Source: Prunus persica
Lineage: Eukaryota; Streptophyta; Magnoliopsida; Rosales; Rosaceae
Direction of reading: 5' to 3'
Assembly (NCBI RefSeq): GCF_000346465.2
Contig: NC_034012.1
Span: forward strand, 13,170,972-13,234,971
DNA: 64,000 nt
Shown here: in pieces, positions 36,401 to 48,129 of the stretch
How positions within the stretch are numbered: position 1 is the first letter of the stretch
Layout: each line of letters opens with the position of its first letter
Translations under genes and position numbers: made by a program
Notes under the pieces: model-generated
Seen by the model: only the letters and a program-made list of their open reading frames with translations
What the model was told of the DNA's origin: nothing
The model's database searches: none

Positions 36401-37807
36401 ATTGTTGGTTGGTGGCACATCATATTATATGCTACCATAGCTGTTCAGTGAAATCCTCCATGCCACGTTGCCAGTATGAAGTTGGAGGAGATATAATAAA
36501 AAATTAAAGAAAATGTATAACCTTAATAGAGATGCGTGCATCTGAAATCCTTAATATATGGGTAAGTTGCAAGGAAGTCATATTATATGCTACCATAGCT
36601 GTTCAGTGAAATCCTTCATGCCACGTTGCCAGTATGAAGTTGGAGGAGATATAATAAAAAATTAAAAAAAAATGTATAACCTTAATAGAGATGCGTGCAT
36701 CTGAAATCCTTAATATATGGGTAAGTTGCAAGGAAGTCATATTTCGTGCAAAATTCCACGTGACGTGTTGTTCCTTTGATAAATTGATTGTGGTTTTGGG
36801 AATATAAGTTTGGGAACCACAATAACAAGGTGAAGATTGATGCCTGAGTTCTTCAATGCTTAACCAGATGATACAGATCATTCTGCAGAAAATTTTGTCT
36901 GTGCTAGTGTTCCTAAGATTCCTAACATCACATATACTAGTGCTTATGTGTTTTTTATTTGCAGCTTCCTACCCAAGTACTCAAGGAAATCCAGGCGAGG
37001 CTGATCCAAATAATACAACAGTGGGTAGTTTGTCCTAATGTTGCATTGTACATTTCTTTCTGCATGATAGTAACCCCTGAGATTTGAGTGCAGATATTTG
37101 TTGGGGGTTTGGATCCCTCTGTCAATGATGACATGTTGAGACAAGTCTTCGGCCAGTTTGGTGAGCTAGTTCATGTGAAGATACCAGTAGGCAAGCGTTG
37201 TGGTTTTGTTCAATTTGGTAATAGGTAACAGTTCTACACCTTATAGTCTAGATAAAAGTTCCCTTTTCTTTCCTCCTTAGAAAATAATCCTCGTATGTGC
37301 TTATGTTGTCTGCATGTATCTTCAGATCTTGTGCAGAGCAAGCATTGGGAACGTTGAATGGAACCCAATTAGGAGGACAAAGTATTAGACTTTCATGGGG
37401 CCGCAGTCCTACAAGCAAACAGGTTTTTATTGGCGACCTTATAATTTTTTGACTTTTTGCTGGTATGCATGCTAACCATAATTTTTAACTGGTTTGATTG
37501 ATTCAGAACCAACCAGATCAGGCACAGTGGAATGGCGGTGGTGGTGGATTTTATGGATATCCACAAGGATATGATGCGTATACATATGCACCTCCTGCCC
37601 AAGACCCTAACCTGTATTATGGAGGCTATCATGGATATGGAAATTACCAGCAGCCTGGTGCTTACCAACAGCAACAGCAGGTAACTATCACTAGTTTCAG
37701 CTTCCTTGCCCTGTAGAGATTTAGAATTGGAGGTTCTTGCTAGTGTGTTATAATGAAGTGGGATTAGGATTGTTCATGACATGAGTTTGTTTCTATGGTT
37801 GCAGTGA
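33424..37807 (+). CDS. RBP45: RBP45-type oligouridylate/poly(A)-binding protein, three RRMs
   Basis: Seven exons: 33424-33702, 34147-34624, 36965-37020, 37094-37224, 37326-37422, 37507-37680, 37805-37807; the CDS is 1218 bp, 405 residues. The N-terminus is Gln/Pro-rich (residues 1-62). Three RNA-recognition motifs follow: about 69-148 (LWIGDLLPWM...GYGFIEF), 161-240 (TVFVGDLAADVT...GYGFVRF) and 272-345 (IFVGGLDPSV...CGFVQF). The C-terminus is Gly/Tyr/Gln-rich. This architecture is that of the plant RBP45/RBP47 family, nuclear hnRNP-like proteins that bind U-rich and poly(A) RNA and enter stress granules. The stop TGA is the first codon of the last exon, so the final intron ends directly at the stop. 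A wrong-frame open frame overlaps exon 1 (33246-33620) and is a shadow. The C subtype is suggested by the URB1 neighbour. Confidence 0.93.
35146..35311 (+). repeat. Minisatellite in RBP45 intron 2, about six 28-bp copies
   Basis: Imperfect copies of a unit containing CCAGTCAGCTTTACATTTAT and TCCATTTA. Copies differ by one to four bases. Confidence 0.85.
36421..36737 (+). repeat. Near-identical 158-bp tandem duplication in RBP45 intron 2
   Basis: 36421-36578 and 36579-36737 differ at only a few positions (CCTCC/CCTTC, and a one-base difference in an A run). Both contain GGGTAAGTTG, a donor-like word. Confidence 0.92.
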
Positions 37808-39239
37808 TTTGTAGCTGCCTGCTCTGGAGGCTGAAGCTGGGTATCATCATGTTCCGGTGCATCTTAGGTTGCAGTTTTAGTACGACTGTTGTATGATGTT
37901 GTGGAGTCGAGTATCAACTTTTAACATTATCTTTGTCATTTTCTTCATGCTTTCTTTTTCCCTCCTTCCCCAACCTTTCATTGCCTCGAGTGAGATTCGG
38001 GAGACGGTGCACTTTAAATATGCCATTTGCAATTTAATATGTTAATCAGTTATTCGTGTTGTATGCGCCATCATTTCTTTCTTTTAAGCTTGTTTGTTAG
38101 TTGTTTTTGGTCACCCGTGTATTTTTGGCGTGTAAGAATTCACGGTAGGGGTTTGGACATTGGATTGTTTTCCCTAGTCAAAAGAGTGCATATTCTCAAA
38201 TCTGGATGTCTTTTTTGAAGTAAAACAATGTGATATGATTAATTTTCGGTAGATAGATCAATTAAATCAGTTAAATTGGGTTGTGTTAGGCAGCTAGGTT
38301 TATTTTACATTAATATTAGGACGCTGAATATGAAGGGTAAAACCCGATGAGCTACAAGCTATCCATTATGTTGGTGGGTGATTTGATTTGGATACCAAGG
38401 AAGAATGCTTGTTGGGAAAGGATACTTTTAAACTTAGGATTTTCAGCCGTTTTACCCCTGAATTATGATCTTAACTGCTGCTAGTTTAGATCTTAAAATC
38501 CGTATTTAAAAACTCATGTTTTGAAAATAAAAAAATCATTATTTTTAAATTCAATTTTTTGAATAGGACACCGAACAGCCTTTTCAAGGTAATTTTTTAA
38601 AAATGTTAAGAAATTCAATAATTTCTTGGATTTACACCAATGGGCGGAGGAAAAGACGGTTGCTGTAAGAATTGTTATGTATATAAGTGCAAAGCAAAAA
38701 TAAAACCCTTAATATGTTTAAGTCGTATTTATAATTTTCAAAACTTTGTTCTTTACATGAAATTGTACATCATATAATTGTACCATATACTCCTCGATAA
38801 AATGGGGTAGTAAAAACATGATCATTTCCATATTAAATAGTTTAGGGCTCTCACATGTGGGGTGAAGCTTAACTCATTGCAAATGTCATGTGGAGTAAAT
38901 ATTTCTACAAAAGAAGGCTAATTAATAAGTGCAATTCTACAGTGTGGAAACACATTGATTACCCACATATAAGACACTCCAAATGTGAGGTTACCTTGCA
39001 AAAGTTTAGGTTCCTCTTTCCATAAGAAAAAAGCTTGGACATGAAACCGCGGATTGCATTTGTATGGTTTTGTCATATTAATGTAGCATATGGTTTCATA
39101 GTGCATAAATTTGGAACGCGTGCAATCATCGTGTTTATTTTCCACCAGTTATGAAATATATTCATCTTGAATTTTTGTCAATATATTTTTTTTCGTATAA
39201 GGTAAAAATAGATCCACTACATATATATAGAAGCATATG
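37808..39239. other. RBP45 3' UTR and intergenic DNA
   Basis: The RBP45 3' UTR lies at the left. The rest is AT-rich spacer with no gene or defined repeat that I could support. Confidence 0.5.
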
Positions 39240-39247
39240 ATCATAGT

Positions 39248-40115
39248 CAGGGACGGATCCAGGAATTTTTCCTCCGGGGGTCAACTTTTAAAAGGTTAAA
39301 AAAATTCTATACAAAATATACCCATAAATATTTTTATTAATAAGAAATCCTTTATTCAAACTAAAGGTAACTAACCAAAATTAAACCTCCTTGGAAAAAA
39401 ATAAAATAAAAAACCTCAACAACTAATCAAGAAAAACATCAATATTCATCCCATAAAAATAAAACGATAAATTATCATTCATATATAATTCATTGAGAAA
39501 ACAATTGAGAAAACACATATTAAATCAAGTAACTTCCCCAGATGAGTCTTTCACATGTGGGTTCACAAACTCTAAAAGCAGAACAGTTGTTTGGATGGCT
39601 AACAGAGACAAAACTGTCAATAGCCTTGGCGCCAGAGTTTCGCTTCGAAAAGATGGCTCATTGGTCTTGAGACCGATGTGGATGGCGCAACTGTCTGGCA
39701 GACCAGCACCAACTCCAGTAGTCTTGATGTTGAGAGAGCAGAGCTTTTGAATTCTGGCAACCTTGTTCTGAAAGATGCACATGGTAAAATTCGATGGCAA
39801 AGCTTTGATTTTCCCAATGACACTGTTCTCCCAAACCACCCTTTGCAAAGAGCAAGAAGCTGATATCCAGCTGATATCCACTTTAGGAAGAGGGACTTTT
39901 GGACGAAAAAAAGGAAGCGCTCTGCGTGCACTCCTTCTTGCTGCGCTGAAGTTGAAGTTGCTGCAACCCTTTGAGGCATTTCCTCGAACAGATGGCGGGC
40001 ATGAATTGCCCAGCCATCCAGCCATTGCAGGGGTCAATTTTTCTTCCTCTAGTGGCGGATTCTGGAGTTGCAGGGGTCAATTGACCACCCTTGCTCCTCT
40101 GTGGATCCGTCCCTG
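39248..40115. mobile_element. hAT-like element, 868 bp, carrying a receptor-kinase lectin fragment
   Basis: The ends are CAGGGACGGATCCAGGAA and its inverse TGGATCCGTCCCTG, with an exact 8-bp target duplication ATCATAGT at 39240-39247 and 40116-40123. The same terminal repeat occurs in the element at 50160-50816. The interior at about 39530-39863 encodes, across one frameshift, part of a bulb-type lectin domain (see separate entry). No transposase is present. A second GGGGTCAA-type motif near 40030-40080 is a partial internal repeat of the end region. Confidence 0.87.
39530..39863 (+). pseudogene. Captured fragment of a G-type lectin S-receptor-like kinase (ZmPK1-like)
   Basis: The frame reads SPDESFTCGFTNSKSRTVVW, MANRDKTVNSLGARVSL and, after a frameshift near 39675, VDGATVWQTSTNSS, AELLNSGNLVLKD and WQSFDFPNDTVLPN. 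These are hallmark blocks of the bulb-type lectin domain in putative receptor kinase ZmPK1-like proteins. A stretch normally lying between GF and FTNSK is deleted. No kinase, PAN or membrane segment is present. It lies wholly inside the hAT-like element, so it is best read as a transduplicated gene piece. Confidence 0.8.
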
Positions 40116-40293
40116 ATCATAGTCAAGAAAGTCATGCTACACATGATGGAAATCATGTTGATCATGATGCATCTTCTAGTGTCCAAGAACAGGACTTGGA
40201 ACCAAGGAGAGGAAAAGGATGAAAAACCCCAATAAAAAGGTTGGACATGTTATAGAACTAGAATAATCAAAGAGTATGAGAAGTACCACTAAA

Positions 40294-40595
40294 TATTGGG
40301 AGTATATTATGAGTGGAATTATATTTTCTTTTTGTGGTGTTTACACTGACCAAATTTCTTCTCAGATAGAACTCACTCTCTATTTTCTTCTCTGACTCTC
40401 ACTCTCTTCACTTCTAATTGGTTGTGTATTTTACAACTTAAGAGGAAGCTTATTTATAGGCAATTAGAATGGCCTCATGTGGATGCATCTTCAACATTTT
40501 CTCCCAACATCATAATTTTATCTTTTGACTAATACCCCCTTACTTTATTCATGTGGACTTCACTTCTTACTTTATAATAGAACAATATTTCTTCA
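40294..40595 (+). mobile_element. Probable solo LTR, 302 bp, inside the Copia remnant
   Basis: It sits between two Copia-related coding pieces and has LTR-like content: a TATA-like TTATTTATAGG and pyrimidine-rich leader. It starts TATTGGGAGT and ends CTTCA. Flanking five-mers CTAAA and CTAGA match at four of five positions. The ends are less certain than for the next LTR. Confidence 0.45.
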
Positions 40596-40698
40596 CTAGA
40601 AGCCCCTTATTGGAAGGAAGCAATACAAAGTGAGATTGAATCCACTTCATAGAATAACACATGAAAATTGGTTGACGTACCTCCAAGTAACAAACCTA

Positions 40699-41132
40699 TG
40701 TTATAAAATAACTGGGATATGTGCGAATATTGAGCTGCACGTAAAGTAGATGAGACACAGTATCTAACGAGGTTCGGCTATGCCTACGTCCCCGGAGAGC
40801 AGCAGTAGTAACTTTTCCACTATGTAAAATAATAGGGCTACAACTTTAGTGTTTACAATATGTATGGCTCACTCAATTTTCTCTCTTGGAGAATTTCTCT
40901 CTTGCTCTCTTTTCTCTCAACTCACTCACCCTCTTTCTTCCTTCTCTTCCTCTTCTCTAAGCTCACACTTCTCTTGATGGAGGTATCTATTTATAGGCCT
41001 AAGACATTGGTGGTTCACCTCACAATATAATTGGTAGACAACATCATTAATATTCTTCAATCAATTGGGTAGTGGTTTGGTTTGGTGGGTGTGAGTTGGC
41101 TTTGTGGGCTTCACCTATTCTTCTTTACAACA
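40699..41132 (+). mobile_element. Solo LTR, 434 bp, in the Copia reverse transcriptase
   Basis: It begins TGTTATAAAATAA and ends TTTACAACA (TGTT...AACA), flanked by the exact 5-bp duplication ACCTA at 40694-40698 and 41133-41137. It has a TATTTATAGG TATA-like box near 40989 and a GAGGTTCGGCTATGCC block. Removing it with one ACCTA restores the Copia frame (NKP-ISYKWIF). Confidence 0.87.
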
Positions 41133-41137
41133 ACCTA

Positions 41138-41882
41138 TTAGTTATAAATGGATTTTTTTTTTTTAAATTGAAATCATATTGCACCAAAACAATGACATGA
41201 ATCGTTTGATTATACAATGAATGTGATAAATGTATTTATATAAGGGTTGTGACATTACATGTTTATATGTGAATGATATGCTCATAATAGGAAGTTGGAA
41301 CAAAAAAAAATGTGATAAGTCCCATAAATTTGTGTGCAGGTAAACGTGTGCTAAGATGTTAATATCAATTAAAAATAAACAAGTAATAAAATTAGAAATT
41401 CGTATATTCTCAATATAAAATTCTTTTAGAAAAAAAAAACATATATACACCAATGACATGTTTAATTACCTGGAAAAAGAATGAAAGAAAAGAAATGTAT
41501 GATTTCAACTCATTCCTCATTTTGACTTCGACTCCTTTTATTCCGATCGTTTCTCGTTCTGATTTCGTGTAGGGTTTGTAATAAATGAAGGAATTAGTAT
41601 AAAAAAGAGAAAACAAAAACAAATAAAATCACATGTATGTATCGTATGGAAAAAGTAAAAAGAAACAAACAAAAAAGCGAACTTGTTCAATGTTTAGGAA
41701 CAGAGGCGCATTGCCGCACAAGAAAAGAAAGTGATTTTCCTTTTCGAATTCCCTCGCTCAGCTTCATCAGATCTCTTCCCCTTCTACTTTAACCCTCCAA
41801 AATCGTAGACACACACACAGAAGTACTGAAACTTGTAGTCAGAGAAATTGGGCTGGATCAGAAAAAGCAGAGAAAAAGAAAC
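41138..41882. other. Intergenic and leader of the ataxin-2-like gene
   Basis: After the Copia remnant the DNA is AT-rich. About 41700-41882 reads as promoter and 5' UTR of the next gene, with a short CA run near 41810. No other gene is seen. Confidence 0.5.
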
Positions 41883-44800
41883 ATGGGTTGCAGAAACAGA
41901 GAGTTCACAGACGACGAGACTGTCTCTTCTTCTTCATTAAGTGAGGCCTTGCTTTTTGCCACCATGTGCATCATTGGTCTCCCAGTCGATGTTCACGTCA
42001 AGGACGGCTCTGTCTATTCTGGAATATTCTACACCGCCTCTGTGGAGAACGAATACGGTGGGTTCTCTTGATCTTTGTTGTCGTTTCAATGTGTTTTTGA
42101 AAATGGCGAATTTCTCAGAACTCTTTCTGGGTTTTTAATATTTTGCGGTATTGTATCTGGGTTTTATTATTTTGAGGGATTTGTATCTGGGTTCACATTT
42201 TGCTTGACTGGTTATGGTGATCCTATAGATTGGGATGGATGGGAAGTATTTGATCTGGCTTTTACTGTTATGTTGGGTTTTCAGTTCATTTTCTGTGGAT
42301 TTTCTTATGAGTGTTTCTGATTTCATTTTCACTGAGAAAGGGTGAACCATAGGAGAATGTACACTGGAACTAAGGCATTGAGATATATTGGATTTGAGAA
42401 AACTGGATCTTTATGTGTAACCACTACTTTTGTGTGTGCATGTGCTTTTATTCAATTATCCTGAAGTATAATTAGCAATCGACACAGGACGTGTGTTTTA
42501 AACTTTAGAATGGGCCCTCTCTCTGTCACTCACTCACTCACACACAGACTTCTGATTGAGATTCATTCAGTCGGTGTTTGTGTTGTTTAGGTATTGTTCT
42601 GAAGAAAGCAAGGATGACTAAAAAGGGAAAGAGTGATGCTAATGTAGGAAATGGGACATTGATTGACACTCTAGTAATTCTCTCAGGTGACCTTGTTCAA
42701 GTTGTTGCTAAGGTATGTAGTTCATGTCATTCCTCTTATATTTTTTGAAAACAACTTAAGCAATCTGCTGTAGGTAAATGTGGCTCTTTATGCATCATTC
42801 AGGGAGTTTTGCTTCCAGCGGCTGATATTGCTGGAAATATGGCTGGTGACGAAACTGAAGCTGTTACGGGTACTGTTCCTTCTGATGTTTGTATAAAGAA
42901 TGATGCGAAGAAGCCAATTGAGTCTGCCATAAATAAGAAGAAATTGAACGGTGTCAGGTATTTTTTCAGTGTTGGACTTGTATGGATTGTTATATGGACT
43001 AATTGAGTCTGCCATAAATAAGAAGAAAATGAACGGTGTCAGGTATTGTCTCAGTGTTTGACTTGTATGGATTGTTATCTGCACTAAGTCTTGAGAATAA
43101 AAGAAGTTTTCATATTTGCGGTTTCAACTGAAAATATGTTTTCTTCAGTTGTTCATCATAGAAACTGATTATACTGGCCGATGGCTACTGCCTGTTTTTC
43201 CTACGGGGAAGGATACCCTTGTATAATCTGTTGCTCAATTATTGCTGTTCAATTCGATTTTATGTATAGTATGTAGTCATACTGTACTTATATTAGCAGG
43301 GGCGCAATGCAAAATGGCAATGGACTTGCTCATGGCGTCACCTTCACAGGAGCTGGAAAGGAACATGAAGGGAGGAATTTGCCACTGAAACATGGTGGGA
43401 ATACCATGGAAGTTGAACATGGGAAAGGTGAAGGGATGAACTTATCAGAGGTAAATTTTTCTATATGCATGGTTCTATCCGTCTACTTTATACCTTAGTT
43501 TGTACTTGACATCATATATTTACTCGACCACATCTCTTTTGGAATTTAAGAGGTTGTTTTTCATTTTTAGAAAACAAGGAACAATTCTATTGAACAGAAC
43601 AAAAACATGGCCAACTTTAGCACTCAAGATATATGCAGAAAAGCCACTTTGATAAGAGGTGCATAACATCAGCCCCTAATGATTTCAAACATAAATCAGA
43701 GTTTTATAGGGAAGAAAGTGTATATAATGATAACCGCTGCTAAGATTGTTCTGTCACATTCTAATATACGTTGTATTTACTATTTATCAGTGCAAAATGC
43801 TTCTGCAGGCTGATAAAGTTAATGATAAAAAGATGACATCAAAGCGATTGCCTTCCGGAGTATCTTGTGATCCTGTTACTGTAATTGTTAATTCAGACAA
43901 TCAATGCTGTGAAAGGACAACTTCAGCAGACATTTCTTCTGATGTTGTTTCTTCAGGTGTCTCAACTTCATTTAATCCAGCTGCAGATGCTTCTTGTCGA
44001 CGTTTGGTGGCAACATCAACTGAAATGGTCCATCCTCAGGGTCCAGAATTTAATAGAAGTGCCAAGGTAACACTATAATTAGACGAACCATGTTAAATTC
44101 AATTTGAATGATTAATTTATTTATATTGGTTTGTATATTCTTGTCTTAGAATTGGTTGGTCACCTTATTGCTGTCTAATTTATGCGTCACTTGGTTCACT
44201 AAGAACCTTATGTTGAAATCTGCTGGTAATTGTGTTCTAATAGATTATGGGTTTAGTGTCCTAATACTAAGGAAACTTAATGCTTGGTGATCCCAAGTGC
44301 AACTACTCTAGTATATTATGAGGTGGCGTTAATAAATTTTTTAAAGTTGATGATGTGCTTCCTAATTACATAGTCAAGTTGATAACCTTTTTCTTTGGTA
44401 TTCCTTTTTAGGAATTTAAGCTCAACCCAGGAGCAAAAACATTCTCTCCATCTTTTACAAAGCCCATAACATCAACCCCTCCTTCGGTGCCAACAGTGGT
44501 GAGCATGGGTTATATACCAAACAACTCCCCCATGGTAGCTGTTCCTGCTGCTCAGCCAGAAGTCGGATCAAATCCTTTCCCATCTCGTTCATCTGTGCCT
44601 GTTAAGGTGGTCCAGTACAATAATTTCACCAATGGACATGGTGGCAGTGGTTCTCAATTTTCACAACCTGTATGTACCATAGGCATTTCTAAATTCATAT
44701 GCAGGTTATTATATGATACAATCTATGTATATAGTACAGTCTTTGTATGATATGATTAACTGCAGTTTCGGATAACCAGTTTTGTGAGCGGTGACTGGCC

Positions 44801-47161
44801 AGACACAAAACTTTTTATTCGCAAGTGCGGTTAACCGTATTATACAACAACTATATATGTGTGTGTGTATATATATATAATGGGGGTGTGTGCACTTCAG
44901 CCTACTCACTGGTGGACATAAAATTGTATACCAATAACTTCTCTTTGATTTGAATATCAGCAGTTAGATTTTGTTCCAGTAGTTTGTGAATAGGGCATTG
45001 ATGACTATATGAATGTATCATAGAATACAGAATTCATGTTGATGTTATTATATGAAATTTGACTTTTAGTGAAAGCTCTGCTTATAACTACTAGCAGCGT
45101 TAGTGTAGCAGAGTTAGCGTTATAAACACTTGTAGAGTTGATTGTGTAAATATTCTTTAGTAACTAAAATAAGGAGATAAAGTAAGTAGTCAATCCTGGA
45201 CCATTAGATTCAAGACAACTTGAATCTAAAATAAGGAGATAAAGCATTCAGACAACTTGAACAAGTGTTTTAACCTTAGCCTTGGAAAGTGATCTTACGG
45301 CCCAAGATTGACTATTTAATTTAGCTCCTTACCAGTGTTTGTCTGCCCATATACAATGTACATATGCACACACACTCACAAACACACCCACAGTGATGAT
45401 TTCTTACTCACTGGTGAACTTAGATTTTGTTCTTATTAATGAGTTTGAGATAAAAATTGCATGTGTGTGTGTAGTCATGATCTTTTCTACTCACTAGTGA
45501 ACACAAAAACCTCTTATCACTAATCACTAGGTCAAAATCCAATAGCTTACATTTGTTTAAGATATAAAATGCTTTGTAGGGATTTGAATATTACGTTGTT
45601 TTTTGTCCAATGGTTGGTCAACATTGAATTTTGTGTTAACCTGTGAGTAGGAAATGAAGATTACATATAGGAGTTTTTAGACTGATAACATTTAGTATCT
45701 CAATGAGATACATATAAATCCTAGAATGAAAATCCAATGGTTAAAATAACACAGGAATAGAGCATGGTATGTGCCTTGTTATAATGCATTAACATTGTAT
45801 ATAATACACAATATATAAGAGAGAGGTGTTGTGGAACTTTCGGATTCATCTTTGGTTGCCCTTTCGGATATAGATTGTTGGACACGTGGGAAGCAGGGTG
45901 CAGACGCTTAGGTATCCTGTTCAGGCTGGACCTACCTATGTGCATCCAAATTCTCAAGCTGTAAGTAATTGAACGACATTAATGCCATCTTTATGTCAAC
46001 TTATTTTCGGTGGTTTAGGATCAGGATAAATCTTTTACTCTATTTTGCTGATTTACTAAACCCTCTCCCCTTTGTCTAGGTTATGGTTGGACGGTTCGGG
46101 CAGGTTGTATACATGCATCCAGTTTCTCAAGTAAGATACTTCATGGTCCTATGATTGAAGCTGTCTTATGATATGATTTCTAATTAGTTAAGTTTGAAGT
46201 GGTACCTGGATGCTTTTTGAGATTTGCACTGAGTTGTATTTGGCTAAAAATAGTATTACAGTATATACTGAAGTTGATGCTCTACAGGGTATGTTAATTA
46301 TTCAGTGGTCAAGAAATATTCATTTTTAGCCCACTTGTGGGGTGTAGCAGGACGCACCTGTTGATACATTCTACTCGAGTTATTCTGATTTCTGTCTATG
46401 TGCCATGAGCCCCGTCATATTATTTTTGAAAAAAAAAAGAATATTTTTTATCGCCGAGTACAAATAATGGGTATTGTAGTAACAGTAACAACAAAAATGA
46501 TAATAATATTCCTTCGAAATGTGATAACAATAAAAGTAAATAGTAAGAAGACTTGTGGTGGTAATGATTTTTGTATCATTTATTTCAAATTTATTGATCT
46601 CCCTTCATCTTATATTGAAGGATTTGGTTCAGGGTGCAACGGCTATGTCACCACTGCCTGCTCGTCCTGTGTTGACCCCACATCAGGTCCAGTTTCCGAA
46701 GCACCAAGGTATGGGCTAAGTTATTATGTTCCCAATGAATCTTCATTTGACAATGAAAATGGAAAAGTTAATGAGCATCTGTATTATTTTGCATGGTATT
46801 TTCTGTTTCTGTTCCAAAAAAAAATTTCTTTGTTAAAACAAATCTTGAATGTGAATTATTTGCTGATGGAAACCCTGAGGAACAAAATTATAGCTTTTTT
46901 CACGAATTCTTTTCGTGTCATTTTCATGGATGCTAATGTAACTTTCACCATTTAAATTTCAAATGACAGCAGGTCTGAATTTCTTCCACATTTTGAATCT
47001 CTCTTTGGGTAATTTTTGCTTTCTTTTCCTTATTTAATGCAGGACCTGCAGCAGCCCAAGCTTTTCAGCTGTGTGCGCCTCCGCCGTTCATGGCTACTGG
47101 ACAGCAGCCTTTCCCCATTGCCAAGACACATCCCCTTTTTGCAACCTCCCTTCCCTTCTAA
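41883..47161 (+). CDS. Ataxin-2-like SM-ATX / PAM2 protein (CID3/CID4-related)
   Basis: Ten exons: 41883-42057, 42591-42712, 42803-42957, 43300-43450, 43809-44066, 44412-44669, 45874-45960, 46080-46130, 46621-46708, 47043-47161; the CDS is 1464 bp, 487 residues, all GT-AG and in frame. The N-terminal SM-ATX fold spans about residues 20-100 (LLFATMCIIGLPVDVHVKDG, IFYTASVENEYG, TLIDTLVILSGDLVQVVAKG). A PAM2 motif, which binds the MLLE domain of poly(A)-binding protein, is at residues 291-302 (LNPGAKTFSPSF) with the key Leu, Ala, Phe and Pro. I see no LsmAD domain, so it is shorter than classical ataxin-2. The C-terminus is Pro/Gln-rich (TPHQVQFPKHQG). The likely role is cytoplasmic mRNA metabolism. 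Exon 3 ends in a duplicated splice donor (see findings), and exon 5 has an alternative in-frame acceptor 18 nt upstream (43791). Confidence 0.88.
42916..43085 (+). repeat. 85-bp tandem duplication spanning an exon end and its splice donor
   Basis: Copy 1 is 42916-43000 and copy 2 is 43001-43085. Both read AATTGAGTCTGCCATAAATA, AACGGTGTCAG then GTATT. The exon 3 donor (42958) is therefore repeated at about 43043. Confidence 0.93.
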
Positions 47162-48128
47162 TTGTCTCATTTAAGTCCCAGGATCTAATGATCTTGTTGA
47201 TCCTAAGTTTGGGTGAATATCGGTTTCTTTCACTAGTCACCTCAGCTAGGGGTTCTTTTCCCCATCCTTATATATTATAATTCTAGAAAATTTTGGCCTT
47301 AAATTCTTTTACTGGACAAGAGTCCAGTCAACCTGTATTCGCTCAGAGTGTTTTTTCTATACATAAAAGACGGACAACTTTTGCACTAGGGTTTCTGTCA
47401 AACCTGGTTAAAGGGCGTGTAGCCTTCATTGTTTTTTGAAATATGTAGGGATCTTGTCTTCTACAAAAAGGGAGTGGGTTTCATGCTTTTCCTTGAATAA
47501 TTTTGTCAATAAGAGTAACATGTAAAGTATTTGAACAAGAGATGCATTGATTCGATTGACTGTTTTTTGGATACATGATTCGTTTGATTGTAAAATGTTA
47601 TATCCCCTCATGTTTATATGTTCCAACTGATTGCCCGGAAGCAGTGGAGATGCTTTTATTTTTCTCTCTATTGGATCTTTTGATACGAGATCAACCATAG
47701 TTGATCTTTTTGTTTTCCTAAATCCTGTCTCTTTGTTATTTGTTCCTTTTTTCTTTTTTTTTCTGCTTTGAGGAAAAGAAGTTACTAATTGATTTTTCTT
47801 TTGGGTTTTTGTTTATTTTTAATCCAAGGGGGAAGGAGGTTTTCTTTCAACAGTGCTAAAGCTCATGGTCTCATTAGTTAATGTTCTTATAATACAGTAT
47901 GGTTGGGAGTGTCTTTGTATTTTATACTACTCTACCCTAGTTAGTATTTCCCCGGAAATACTTGTATTATACTTATATGTATTTTTTTAAAATACTTTTG
48001 TTTTTCGTATACCTCTAAAAGACTTGGTAAAATACACGTTTTTTAAAATTAAACATATGATACATAAATTATACATGTATATATGTATTCTTCACGTTTA
48101 ATACGTGTTTTTATAAAATTTTAATAAT
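47162..48128. other. 3' flank of the ataxin-2-like gene
   Basis: 3' UTR and AT-rich spacer. The open frame on the minus strand at 47426-47698 has no recognised domain. Confidence 0.5.
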
Positions 48129-48129
48129 A

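Larger units (their letters stand above)
40130..41170 (+). pseudogene. Ty1/Copia polyprotein remnant, split by inserted LTRs
   Basis: A linker region near 40190-40250 (EQDLEPRRGKR) is followed by the start of the Copia reverse transcriptase at 40601-40698 (WKEAIQSEIESTS...LVDVPPSNKP). The frame continues after the solo LTR as ISYKWIF at 41138-41160. It carries in-frame stops and is cut off in the T-rich run at about 41150-41165. Confidence 0.75.

Noticed and set aside
39525..40037. 170-codon antisense frame over the captured lectin fragment
   Set aside because: Antisense shadow; the sense strand has the lectin blocks.
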